A stretch of DNA of 64,000 bases from VYFG01 sp965203365. GTDB taxonomy: Bacteria; Pseudomonadota; Gammaproteobacteria; Arenicellales; Poriferihabitantaceae. The position numbers and the translations under genes were made by a program. The notes beneath the pieces are model-generated. The model was not told the origin of the DNA, did not search any database, and saw only the letters and a list, made by a program, of their open reading frames with translations. Location of the stretch: positions 1,426,001-1,490,000 of the forward strand of contig OZ241878.1 in NCBI GenBank assembly GCA_965203365.1, read 5' to 3'. This document shows, one piece after another, positions 1-8,218 of the stretch. The first letter of the stretch is position 1, and the number at the start of each line of letters is the position of its first letter.

Positions 1-110
1 GATTCTTCAGTAAAGTCTGCATAATGTCCTCCAGTTCATCCATGGGATCCCGGGTCACGCTCGGCCTTGGCGATTTCATCAAGGTTGATTTCGTCCTTGT
101 GGTTGCTCAT
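1..110 (-). CDS. Possible start of a gene running off the left edge (two overlapping short frames)
   Basis: Reading leftward, an ATG at 110 opens a 24-codon frame closed by TGA at 38-36. Within it, an ATG at 43 opens another frame (MDELEDIMQTLLKN...) that is still open at the window edge. The overlap resembles the translational coupling of the three small genes immediately upstream (116-872), so this may be the next member of that cassette. Alternatively, one base has been lost near position 50 and the two frames were a single acidic N-terminus. The product is not recognisable from so few residues. Confidence 0.25.
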
Positions 111-115
111 TTATA

Positions 116-319
116 CTATCTTGAATATCCCCCATACAATCTCATACAAATCAAAGCGGGAGAGTTGCGTCCTGATTCTTCCAATTCTCTGACACACGTG
201 GGATAGGGAGAATAGTAGGAATATATCCAACTTGCGAACATAAGACCAAGTCCGATGAAAATGCCCGCCAAGGCAATTGCCTTGGCAAGTTCATTTTTCA
301 AACCCCATTCCAAAATCAT
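116..319 (-). CDS. Small single-helix membrane protein
   Basis: A 67-residue protein starting at an ATG (319) that overlaps the stop of the preceding gene as ATGA, a classic coupling arrangement. A hydrophobic segment at roughly residues 13-32 (AIALAGIFIGLGLMFASWI) predicts one membrane helix, followed by a short polar tail with two cysteines. I do not recognise a family. Its position as third gene of a tightly overlapping minus-strand cassette (872 to 116) suggests it works with its two upstream partners, one of which is also a small membrane protein. A longer in-frame start at 391 exists but would sit deep inside the upstream gene. Confidence 0.5.
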   Translation of the reverse strand: MILEWGLKNELAKAIALAGIFIGLGLMFASWIYSYYSPYPTCVRELEESGRNSPALICMRLYGGYSR

Positions 320-579
320 ACCTTGGTGAGCAGTCCGGTAGTTAAAATCGCCAATGCGCCAATAGCTGCCGCCAGTATAGGGACGAGGCAAAAAAGAGCG
401 ATCCTGAACCAGTCTCCACGCAACTTCTCCAGTTCCTTATTATCCGCCTTATTCTCTTTAAGATTGGCAATGCTGTTTTCGATGACCCTGATGCTGCCTT
501 GAATATCAGAAACATCCCGGTCGCCAAATACCGATTGGGAGGGTATCGTGTTTGCTCCCTGTTCGGAGGAATCTGCCAT
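316..579 (-). CDS. Small coiled-coil protein with C-terminal membrane helix
   Basis: An 87-residue protein. The ATG at 579 lies three bases after the upstream stop (584-582); a TTG at 585 that overlaps that stop as TTGA is the alternative start. Residues about 25-55 are heptad-like and charged (IRVIENSIANLKENKADNKE), predicting a short coiled coil. A hydrophobic stretch near the C-terminus (IALFCLVPILAAAIGALAIL) predicts one membrane helix. The layout, a cytoplasmic coil followed by a tail anchor, is common in small accessory proteins and carries no enzymatic motif. Family unknown. Confidence 0.55.
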   Translation of the reverse strand: MADSSEQGANTIPSQSVFGDRDVSDIQGSIRVIENSIANLKENKADNKELEKLRGDWFRIALFCLVPILAAAIGALAILTTGLLTKV

Positions 580-581
580 CG

Positions 582-872
582 TCAAATGTCTTTCCCGGCC
601 TCATCAAGCCACTCCCAAAGAGACGGCCTGGAGAATCCAGTATATGAACCGTTCAACTTGAACACTACTCCAGAAATATCTCCGGGGGTTCCTTCCGCAT
701 CACGAAATATCCCGGAATCTTTGGCCACGTCTCGTGTCAGTCCTTCGTGGGCGACAACAAAGGTGTTCCCATCAATTCGATAAGCATCCCGACCATCGAA
801 GTTTTCTCCAATGATGGCTGCTCCCCTTTCTTGTTCACCTGTCAAGACAACAGCGAACAATCGTTTTGACAT
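582..872 (-). CDS. Conserved small protein, SinR-like hypothetical family
   Basis: A 96-residue soluble protein with an excellent ribosome-binding site (TAGGAGG, 6 bases before the ATG at 872). It has an initial beta strand (RLFAVVLTGEQ), a NTFVVAHEGLT segment, a GVVFKLNGSYTGFS segment and a terminal LWEWLDEA motif. I recall this pattern from short orphan proteins in accessory regions that annotation pipelines call hypothetical or SinR-family; no biochemical role is known to me. It is the first gene of a minus-strand cassette in which each following gene overlaps or nearly touches the previous one, so the three are probably co-translated. Confidence 0.6.
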   Translation of the reverse strand: MSKRLFAVVLTGEQERGAAIIGENFDGRDAYRIDGNTFVVAHEGLTRDVAKDSGIFRDAEGTPGDISGVVFKLNGSYTGFSRPSLWEWLDEAGKDI

Positions 873-943
873 CGCTAGCCTCCTATAGTAATCCGATTCC
901 GCTCACCGAGTGCGGGCGGGGTAATATATGGAACTTGTCCCAC

Positions 944-1660
944 TCATGAAACAAGATCAAGATTACGTAGTCCGCTTACCCCTGTCCGCCTGACGCAAGC
1001 CTCCATCCAACCCATTGTGCCGGTCTGACAATCGCCAATATTCAGACGTATTGCAGCTTCGTTCACAGGCCGGTGAAGGTGCTTCGAGCTTACGTGGTGC
1101 CAAGTGCCATGAATCGAACGCTTGATGGGTGCCCATACTGACTCAATAGAGTTGATGTGAACGTCACCGATAACGTACTCCTTCGCACCATGGCAAACAG
1201 AATCAGGGTTGTCAGGAATCTGTCCGTAAATACGTAACTCATCCGTGTAAACTGTCGCGCCCTCATCAGTGCCGGACGTAACAAACTCGGCTGCGGTTTC
1301 CATGGCTGCATTCTTGACCAGCTTAACTACTACTGCACCGCCTCGCTCCTTGGCTCCTATCACCAGAACCTTGCTGGTTGAACTCCGGCCCATTCTGGCC
1401 TCCCGCATAGTCTCCCGATTGGTCTTTGGCATATTCTTCCACTTGCCACCGATAAAATTCTCATCGGCCCCTACAGTGCCATTAAGCCTTGGGTCACCGA
1501 TTGAACGGGCTTCCCGAACACCATGGAGCATGTACCACGCCGTCCTACGCTGAACGCCAAGTCCATTGGAAAGCTGCATGACCGATACACCCTTGCGAAC
1601 TGTCATCACTCGATACAAAGCGACAATCCAATTTTGCAACGGAGTCTTGGTGACATGCAT
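944..1660 (-). CDS. IS1595-family (ISXO2-like) DDE transposase, N-terminus frameshifted
   Basis: The 238-residue open frame carries the ISXO2-like catalytic core: GTVGADENFIGGKWKN holds the first acid, VYTDEL the second, and INSIESVWAPIKRSIHG the last, followed by the HHVSSKHLHRPVNE tail typical of the family. The family's N-terminal zinc ribbon is missing from this frame, but its two halves are visible upstream: ICPRCGG lies in another frame around 1773-1755, and CGACRKHF runs in frame just before the first ATG. One inserted base near 1705-1715 therefore separates the ribbon from the core. The element is probably inactive or nearly so. Confidence 0.85.
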   Translation of the reverse strand: MHVTKTPLQNWIVALYRVMTVRKGVSVMQLSNGLGVQRRTAWYMLHGVREARSIGDPRLNGTVGADENFIGGKWKNMPKTNRETMREARMGRSSTSKVLVIGAKERGGAVVVKLVKNAAMETAAEFVTSGTDEGATVYTDELRIYGQIPDNPDSVCHGAKEYVIGDVHINSIESVWAPIKRSIHGTWHHVSSKHLHRPVNEAAIRLNIGDCQTGTMGWMEACVRRTGVSGLRNLDLVS

Positions 1661-1830
1661 GACGGTTCCAGTGGTGACGGTGAAATGCTTCCGGCAAGCC
1701 CCACACCAGATAAGTGCCGGGCTTGCCTTTTAGGGTGGAAATCCTATCATACCCCCCACAGCGCGGGCAAATAGTAATCCCGCCCGAGCGGACGGACGAT
1801 CTCCCGTTTCGACAGGCCCCTTATACAACA
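944..1830 (-). mobile_element. IS1595-type insertion sequence remnant
   Basis: This interval covers the transposase core plus the frameshifted zinc-ribbon region. Its upstream limit is set by a stop codon in the ribbon frame near 1830. Short GC-rich blocks at about 913-927 and 1771-1786 are partly inverted relative to each other, but the second lies inside the coding region, so I do not accept them as terminal repeats. The true IS ends and any target duplication were not identified. Confidence 0.5.
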
Positions 1831-2159
1831 GGGCATGAATCTGGCATCTTTCGCCATCGGTCCGGGGGTGGTAGCCGGCAGACATGAGCATTCTCTGTTT
1901 TTGGTTAACAGGGATTGTTAACCATCATCTGGCCCGCCGCAATCCGCTCCACCTCAAGACCAGCCGACTCAATCAGGTGTTGCACTTCGCAGTGGAACGA
2001 GGGAACTTTAATCAACAGTCAAGCCTGCCACCCTGCGGATTTTGCTGCATCATTCCCGAATCAATCGTTTCCCTTCATATCTGGAGACGGGGCTCACCCA
2101 GCCCATCAACATGGGACGGAATTCATGCGCCCACCTGCGATGATCACCGTAGCACGGGA
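1831..2159. other. Intergenic stretch without a supported gene
   Basis: It lies between the transposase remnant and the end of the aldehyde oxidoreductase gene. It holds the palindrome at 1903-1923 and a 36-codon minus-strand open frame (about 2015-1905, TTG start, ending MMVNNPC) that I cannot assign. Nothing else is recognisable. Confidence 0.4.
1903..1923. repeat. Perfect 8-bp inverted repeat GGTTAACA / TGTTAACC
   Basis: Two perfect 8-bp arms are separated by 5 bases (gggat). No T-tract follows on either strand, so it looks more like a protein-binding palindrome than an intrinsic terminator. It lies about 240 bases beyond the stop of the aldehyde oxidoreductase gene. Confidence 0.4.
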
Positions 2160-4118
2160 TTAACGCAGCCCCAGAGACTGGACGATCTTCTGCCATAGGG
2201 TGGGAGAAGGTACCGGTGTCGCCAGCTCGGCAGACGAAGACGGGGACGCAGTGGATTCCGACACTTCGGGACCGGCTTGGGGAGAGTGGCGGTCGAAACG
2301 AATGCCCAGTTCGCCCAATTTCTCCTGGGTGGGTGCACCACCGGCATCCCAGCCACGCAAGGAATAGTATTCCGGGATCAAAACCCCCAGTTCGACCACA
2401 TTGCCATTCCCAAATCCACCGGAGACCGGTTCTTTCAGCATCCGCGGAGGCAATGTGTCGTCCTTGGCGGTCAACCCGGCCGCATTGTTGAACAACCGTT
2501 CCAGATTCCAGATGCGTTCACCGGTGATCCGGAGTCTCTCTTCATCCCAATGTCCAGGACAATCAGCATCGATCATTTTGGCAAAATGTTCGTACCCCCA
2601 CACCCCGGTGGTGAAAAGACACAATCCGGTCGAATCCACCATGGAGACGAAATCCTGAGAGGTGCGCACTGCGTCGGCCTTACCAGCGGATCCCGGATCG
2701 GCCATATCCTGTTCAAAGGTATCGTGCTTAAGGTGACACGCCCCCCGATTGCTGGTGGCGTAGCCCAGTCCCATCCCCTGCATGGCGCGCCCATCATATC
2801 CGGCAAACTCCTGCCCCTTGGAGACCATAGCCAGTTCCGGATGACCATATTTTTCACACAGACGTTTTGAGCCCAGCCCCAGATCACGTCCAAAACCTTC
2901 ATGCTTGCCGGTCTTCTCCGACATGACCACAAGGGCCTCCGCGTTACCAAAGCTCAGATCAACCCCATCCGTCTGCTCCTGGGTAATGGCTCCTATTTCG
3001 TAAAGCTCCATGGCAGCGGCCAAGGTCACGCCAAAGGAAATGGGATCCATGCCGTGCTCGTTCATCATGAACCCGGCGAATGTCAGCGCATCCAGATCGT
3101 CCACGCCCACGACCGGACCGAACGCGAAAGCCGTCTCATACTCGAGCCCCCCCGAAGTTCCCCAGTACTCTGGCCGATCCTTCACACTGAAGTGGTTCGG
3201 ATCAATGCGGGCCAAGCGACCGCAACCGATGGTGCATCCGAAACAAGCCGCATTGCGCACAAGGTTCTGATGACCATTACGGTTTTTCAACGTGACCGAT
3301 TCATGATTGATCCTGGAGGCTCCCGCAAAAGAAATCTTGCGAAAGTTTTCCGTCGGCAATCCCCCAAACTCCTGCATGCTATCCAGCATGGCATGTGTGC
3401 CGTAGCGCATCAGCCCCCGACGGGCACTGCTGTGATTGATCGCCTCATTGGCTTCTTGCACAATATCCATAAATGCCTTGGCCTGATCGGCCACAACCCC
3501 CAAGGTGCCCCGGACCGCGATCGCCTTGAGATGCTTGCTCCCCATCACGGCCCCCACACCTGATCGACCGGCGGCCCGGTGAAGATCATTGACCACACAG
3601 GCAAACTTTACACCCTGCTCACCAGCGACGCCAATGGCCGCTACCTTGGTCAGGGGATCCTGGGTTTGACGATGAATCCATTCATCCGCCTGCCACACCG
3701 ACTGGCCCCAAATCTCATCGGCTGGCAGCAGGCGAACCTCCTGGTCCCGGATGTCCAGGTAGACCGGGTTGGGCGACTTTCCCGTCACCAACAGCAAGTC
3801 ATATCCAGCGTACTTCAGTTCGGCGCCGAATTTGCCACCGGAGTTGGAGGCGGTAATCGTTCCAGTCAGTGGGCCCTTGGTGACCACCGTGTAGCGCCCA
3901 CTGGTCGAAGCCATGGTCCCGGTCAACGGACCGGTGGCAAAAATCAATACATTGTCCGGTCCCATGGGGTCTGCTTTCGGGTCCATTTCCTCCCAAAGAT
4001 ATCGGGCGGCCAACCCCCGGCTGCCGAGATATTGTTCCGCCCATTCCATCTGTAACGGTTCAATCGAGATTTTTCCAGCCGTCAGATCGACACGCAGAAT
4101 TTTCTTTTGCCAGCTCAT
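2160..4118 (-). CDS. aor: Tungsten-containing aldehyde ferredoxin oxidoreductase
   Basis: A 652-residue AOR-family enzyme expected to oxidise aldehydes to acids, or run in reverse, using ferredoxin, a tungstopterin and one 4Fe-4S cluster. The N-terminal pterin-binding domain shows RGLAARYLWEE and FATGPLTGTMASTSGRY. The cluster ligands are visible as CFGCTIGC near residue 294, with the distal cysteine in DSTGLCLF. GVGAVMGSKHLKAIAV is a typical AOR signature. The start is supported by AGGAGA seven bases upstream of the ATG. The last 35 or so residues form a Ser/Pro/Ala-rich tail with a short amphipathic end (LWQKIVQSLGLR), longer than the family norm of about 600-620. No MoaD-like or ferredoxin subunit is adjacent, so electron partners are encoded elsewhere. 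Confidence 0.95.
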   Translation of the reverse strand: MSWQKKILRVDLTAGKISIEPLQMEWAEQYLGSRGLAARYLWEEMDPKADPMGPDNVLIFATGPLTGTMASTSGRYTVVTKGPLTGTITASNSGGKFGAELKYAGYDLLLVTGKSPNPVYLDIRDQEVRLLPADEIWGQSVWQADEWIHRQTQDPLTKVAAIGVAGEQGVKFACVVNDLHRAAGRSGVGAVMGSKHLKAIAVRGTLGVVADQAKAFMDIVQEANEAINHSSARRGLMRYGTHAMLDSMQEFGGLPTENFRKISFAGASRINHESVTLKNRNGHQNLVRNAACFGCTIGCGRLARIDPNHFSVKDRPEYWGTSGGLEYETAFAFGPVVGVDDLDALTFAGFMMNEHGMDPISFGVTLAAAMELYEIGAITQEQTDGVDLSFGNAEALVVMSEKTGKHEGFGRDLGLGSKRLCEKYGHPELAMVSKGQEFAGYDGRAMQGMGLGYATSNRGACHLKHDTFEQDMADPGSAGKADAVRTSQDFVSMVDSTGLCLFTTGVWGYEHFAKMIDADCPGHWDEERLRITGERIWNLERLFNNAAGLTAKDDTLPPRMLKEPVSGGFGNGNVVELGVLIPEYYSLRGWDAGGAPTQEKLGELGIRFDRHSPQAGPEVSESTASPSSSAELATPVPSPTLWQKIVQSLGLR

Positions 4119-5192
4119 GAATACTCTCCTATGCGGGATGTGGACTCAGTCATCTCGTAGTTGGACAAACTGTTCCGACCAGATGCCAGATTGGGACTTC
4201 TGACCAGCAGAATACACATATGCTATCTGTTGCGGACAATTTCCTCAAGAATAATGCGTGATTTCATGAACAATTTTCTGATGCGATTTTAGGACCTGTC
4301 AACACATTATCCACTGGATGATGATACACCTGATCCCCGTCACTTCTAATGGGAACCAAAGGGAGGACCCCACCGGTGGAACTCACACTGACCCCATCCG
4401 AACGCATCGCCCGAAGCCGCTGAGAAACGTCAATCTCCCGAATTGGCAGGTACTCAATGCCATTGGCTATGTGGCCGAACACAGCCGCCAATGACGTGGC
4501 CTGCCGGAACGGTTCGGCCCTTGGCACATCATCGACACCCGGATGAACCGGGGGTCGAAGAACGGTGTCCTGGATCGGGTACTCGAACCCCGGCAGCGGA
4601 ACCGATTCTCCGTATCCAGAGCGAGGCATTCAGTCTCAACCGTCCCCATATCAAGGTCCACCCGGACGGCATGGAGGCCCGACAAGAAACAGCCATCAGT
4701 CCATCGGCCAGTCCCGGGGTGGAGGGAACACCCCACTTCATCGGGTGGCGGCGGATGCTCGAACCACCGTGGCCTTCATGTTCTCCCCTAGCCATGCCCA
4801 TGACGCCCCACCAAGGCGAAAGCGCCTGAATCAACGGGAGGCGCCATCGGGACATCCGGCACGCGTAATGGATCGGGTCTGCGAGGATGAGAAAACCCGC
4901 CAACCGGCACGGGATAGCGGTTTCACCCCCGGGAGTTCCCCGGGAGAACCAGGTGACTCCCGGGAAGTCCGACTAGGCACTGTACCAGCGGCTCAAAGGC
5001 TTGTGGAGGATATTCTCGCATGCGAGAAACGGGATGTGATGTGGCTCAGGTTGATGGTCTTCGTGCTCATCATGGAGGCGTGACGATTATGATTAACAGG
5101 CCATAGATAGAGAATAACAATAGGTTACGAGATTCCCGGCCGGAGCTCAGTAGACGACAACGATGCTGACGGTGGCGCCAGTTTTGGAGAAG
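4119..5192. other. Kilobase without an intact gene; possible decayed minus-strand gene at about 4264-4830
   Basis: No complete reading frame is convincing. On the minus strand, coding-like pieces occur in three successive frames: MGMARGEHEGHGG around 4800, then VRVDLDMGTVETECLALD around 4670-4620, then EPFRQATSLAAVFGHI around 4520-4470. Each frame breaks into the next, as expected for a gene eroded by several frameshifts. I cannot name the ancestral protein. The part from 4880 to 5190 holds repeated CCCGGGAG-type blocks and nothing else recognisable. Confidence 0.3.
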
Positions 5193-5221
5193 TTGCAATG
5201 GACATTTGCAATGGATATATT
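5193..5221 (+). promoter_or_regulatory. Sigma-70-type promoter of the higBA operon
   Basis: TTGCAA at 5193-5198 and TATATT at 5216-5221 are separated by exactly 17 bases. They sit inside a short direct repeat (TTGCAATGGA twice), 37 bases upstream of the toxin start. Confidence 0.5.
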
Positions 5222-5233
5222 GATAATAAATGT

Positions 5234-5252
5234 ATTAACCTAATAGGTAATT
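5234..5252. promoter_or_regulatory. Palindromic operator candidate for HigA autoregulation
   Basis: ACCTA-A-TAGGT is an 11-bp perfect palindrome at 5238-5248, with weaker symmetry outside. It lies between the -10 box and the toxin start, where type II antitoxins usually bind to repress their own operon. Binding is inferred. Confidence 0.4.
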
Positions 5253-5257
5253 AATAA

Positions 5258-5605
5258 TTGATTGATATCGACTTTGCCAGCAAGAAGCTGCAAAAGCAAT
5301 TTAACGAAGAAAAGACGATGATCAAGGCCTTCGGGCAGCAGCGCACAAAGCGAATCAAGGTGGTGATGACAGCATTGCGGGCAGCCCCAAACCTAGGCGT
5401 ATTTTTGCCAGCCTACAGTCCACCACACCGGTGCCACGAACTGACGGGCAAGCGCAAAGGTACGCTCAGTCTGGATTTGGACGGCCCATACCGGTTGATC
5501 GTCCAGCCGCTGAACAATCCGCTACCGGAGCGGCCCGAAGGCGGGCTGGATTGGCACCGGATGACTGCCATCAGAATATCAGGTATTGAGGACACTCATG
5601 GATAA
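5258..5605 (+). CDS. higB: HigB-type (RelE/ParE superfamily) toxin
   Basis: A 115-residue protein resembling the plasmid maintenance system killer (HigB) family: basic, with FASKKLQKQFNEEKTM at the start and CHELTGKRKGTLSLDL in the core, where related ribosome-dependent mRNA interferases carry basic catalytic residues. The only available start is TTG at 5258, because stops lie just upstream in frame. Its stop overlaps the start of the antitoxin gene by 8 bases, the usual toxin-first order of HigBA. The HigB assignment, rather than another RelE-fold toxin, rests on that order and the N-terminal pattern. Cleavage of translated mRNA is family knowledge, not shown here. Confidence 0.8.
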   Translation: MIDIDFASKKLQKQFNEEKTMIKAFGQQRTKRIKVVMTALRAAPNLGVFLPAYSPPHRCHELTGKRKGTLSLDLDGPYRLIVQPLNNPLPERPEGGLDWHRMTAIRISGIEDTHG

Positions 5606-6698
5606 CGCAGCCATCAACCACTATACGCCTGACTACACGGTCACTCCCGGCGAGGTGTTGAGCTACGAGCTCGAACTGCGCAACATGAGTCGGACCGAAC
5701 TGGCCAAGCGCACGGGCTTAAGTGAAAAGCACATCATTGCCATCCTCAAGGGCAAGGGTACAGTCATTATCACGCCGGAAACCGCTATCAAGCTGGAGCG
5801 TGTCCTGGGTATGCCAGTCGAATACTGGCTCAATCTGGAGGCTCACTACCAAGAGACCCGCGCACGGTTGGCCGAGGAGGGACGGCTGGACAAGGATCTC
5901 GGTTGGCTTAAACGCATACCCATCAACGCTATGGCAAGAATGGGTTGGCTGCAAAGGCATCAAGACAAAAAGCAGCAACTCAATGAAGTGCTGCGCTTCT
6001 TTGGTATCGCCAGCGTGGAGCAGTGGGACGATATCTGGCCCAACGTGACCGTCGCCTACCGTCAGCACAACAAGCACGACATCTTCCCGGAGGCAGTTTC
6101 TGCCTGGCTGCGTCAAGGCGAGTTGGAGGCGGCAAACATCGCGTGCCAGCCCTATGACAAACCGGCTTTTCGGCAGGCGCTGGATGATATCCGCGCCCTC
6201 ACGGCTAAAACCGATCCCGCGCATTTCGTACCCGCCTTGCAGCGGCGTTGTGCCCAAGCCGGCGTCGCGGTGGTGTTTATTCCCTGTCTGCCCAAGACCT
6301 GCGTCAGCGGGGCAACTCGCTGGGTTGGTTCTGACAAGGCCATCATCCAGTTAAGCCTGCGCTACAAAACCAACGATCACCTCTGGTTCACTTTCTTCCA
6401 TGAAGCCGGGCATATCCTCTTACACGGTAAGAAGGAGTTGTTTATTGAAGGTGTGAACGGTATGGATGGTGAGAAGGAAGCACAGGCCAATATCTTCGCC
6501 GAGCAAGAGCTGTTGCCGAAAAAGGCCTTCAACCATTTCGTCACACAAGCGCTGTTTAGTAAAGCGGCTATCTGCCAATTTGCTCAGGAAGTGGGTATTG
6601 CTCCTGGAATTGTGGTGGGGCAATTGCAACACAAAAGACTGCTACCGCCGACTCACTGCAATGATTTGAAGGTCCGGTATCAATGGAGTCACGAGTAG
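5598..6698 (+). CDS. higA: HigA-like XRE antitoxin fused to ImmA/IrrE zinc peptidase
   Basis: A 366-residue protein. Residues about 10-80 form an HTH_3/HigA domain (TPGEVLSYELELRNMS, then LAKRTGLSEKHIIAIL). The C-terminal half holds an ImmA/IrrE-type metallopeptidase with the zinc motif FFHEAGHILLHGK (HEXXH) and an EKEAQANIFAEQELLP helix carrying the third-ligand region. The ATG at 5598 overlaps the toxin gene, indicating coupling; a TTG at 5586 is possible but less likely. Ordinary HigA is about 100 residues, so this is an antitoxin-peptidase fusion. Such proteins could both repress the operon and cleave a regulator, but the peptidase target is unknown. Confidence 0.85.
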   Translation: MDNAAINHYTPDYTVTPGEVLSYELELRNMSRTELAKRTGLSEKHIIAILKGKGTVIITPETAIKLERVLGMPVEYWLNLEAHYQETRARLAEEGRLDKDLGWLKRIPINAMARMGWLQRHQDKKQQLNEVLRFFGIASVEQWDDIWPNVTVAYRQHNKHDIFPEAVSAWLRQGELEAANIACQPYDKPAFRQALDDIRALTAKTDPAHFVPALQRRCAQAGVAVVFIPCLPKTCVSGATRWVGSDKAIIQLSLRYKTNDHLWFTFFHEAGHILLHGKKELFIEGVNGMDGEKEAQANIFAEQELLPKKAFNHFVTQALFSKAAICQFAQEVGIAPGIVVGQLQHKRLLPPTHCNDLKVRYQWSHE

Positions 6699-6721
6699 TG
6701 GTCAATATAGGGAAAAGTAAT

Positions 6722-6748
6722 GACCCAGATCCGATCTGGTCCGTTTTT
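6722..6748 (+). terminator. Intrinsic terminator after higBA
   Basis: GACC(C)AGATC pairs with GATCTGGTC around a minimal loop (6722-6741) and is followed by CCGTTTTT. It lies 24 bases beyond the antitoxin stop. Confidence 0.65.
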
Positions 6749-6840
6749 CATGAAATCGTGTCTATATGAATCTGGAATTCGTAGTCACTGCTCCGAGTAT
6801 AATCATGCCAATTCGTCTGGGAGAACTGTTCTACAAAATC

Positions 6841-7801
6841 ATGATGAGATATTCGACAATGCAATCAGATGATTTTCTTCGTGCTGGAGTTTTGCGGCTC
6901 CTGATTGTCGCCCTGTCTTTCAGTTTGCATGGCTGTGGTGGTGGACCTTCGGCTGCCAATGTGCCCAACGTGGTGGATCGACCCAGTGAGGTCCAATCGC
7001 TGGTAGGAGGGTCCCCGCTCAATCTCTCCAGCGCTCAAATTGAGGCGGCTTCTGCGCGGAAAGTTCGTCAAGCGAACAGACTGCATCTGGAGAATCATGA
7101 TCTGGACCGCTTCTTCGGTACCATCTCTTCGAATTGTCGCGGGACGGTCTGCATCACGAGGAACGTTCGCATATCCACTCAGGATCTGCTTGCACCCCCG
7201 ACCGAAATCGCGGGAATTCCCATCGAATCAGACCAAGAGTCCTCCCCCGTGATGACCTATCAAGGCATTCCCATCGCCCAGGTTCGTGGTCAAGTAAGTC
7301 ATTGCACCCAGCCGTCCAGATGTCTCCATTGATGCCGTCGGACTGGGGGGCTGGCTTGATCACAGCGCATTCGGGGTGTCGGTCGCCGCTGTGTTCGAGG
7401 AACCGCGTTCTCAGGGGTATCTCGCCGCGGTGGCTAGCCATTATGCTCTTGGGGATAGTCCCGGTATCAGTCCCAATCCAAGAACTCTGGGCACTGCCAC
7501 TTGGGAGGGTGCCATGGTCGCCATCGATACCGAATTTCGACATGCCGTCATCGGGAGATCGTCCATCCAACTGGATCTTGACCAGATGCAGGTGGATGTC
7601 CAAATGACCGACCTATGGGATATTAATGCTCGGGCGCGTATGCCATCACTCAGATGGAACGACCTGCATGTTAACGGGGACGGTTCATTCGGCGATCGGC
7701 GGACCCTGCAAGCTTCGTTCTACGGCCCCAACCACGAAGAAGCCGGGGGCATCTTCACCACCGACGCCCTGATTGGAGCCTTTGGCGCAAGACGTCCGTA
7801 A
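6841..7801 (+). pseudogene. Frameshifted surface lipoprotein, transferrin-binding-protein-like (TbpB-type barrel)
   Basis: Two frames together make one protein. The first (ATG at 6841 or 6859, stop at 7332) starts with a lipoprotein signal ending in SFSLHGCGGG, with the cysteine as lipidation site. The second continues from about 7315 to 7801 with DVSIDAVGLGGWLDHSAFGV, a WEGAMVAIDTEF strand, FYGPNHEEAGGIF and a GAFGA end. These are hallmarks of the TbpB/factor-H-binding-like beta-barrel lipoproteins exported to the cell surface. Removing one base in the CACCC at about 7304-7308 would join them into roughly 320 residues. The break may be a recent mutation or a sequencing error; no long homopolymer is present that would suggest phase variation. 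Confidence 0.7.
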
Positions 7802-8218
7802 ACACCTTTGCGACGAAGACGGCAGCTGACTTCGTGTCGATCAGACCAATCTTCAACGGAATCAGGGGTAACACGAACAAAGCAGTTTCAGTGACGCCTC
7901 CGATTACAACCCGCTACCCTCATTGAAAAAAGAGGGGCTCATAAACGCATTCAGCCAATGGATCAGCCGAGATGCCTTGCCCCGAGAGTTTCCCCTGAAA
8001 ATCCATTAGCCAACACCGCTTCGATCCGACGGCCTTGAAGTGGCTTCACTCGGCTGCTGCTCATTGAGGCTCGAAAACAGTTGGCGGACAATGTGGTGCC
8101 TGCTGGAAGAAAGCGCAAACCCCCGGTTTTCGGCTACATGCCCGATCACAGGCTACCGAGGTCTGTGTGCTTGTGATGCGTTCTCCAATCAAATGCATCC
8201 GCTCATCGGACCTCCACA
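7802..8218. other. Intergenic stretch, no gene seen
   Basis: It separates the broken lipoprotein gene from the end of the DUF1285 gene. No start with a coding-like frame, RNA fold or clear terminator was found on either strand. Confidence 0.4.

Noticed and set aside
913..1786. Inverted GC-rich ends (CGGGCGGG-type) proposed as IS terminal repeats
   Set aside because: The right block lies within the frameshifted coding region for the zinc ribbon, so it cannot be the element's end.
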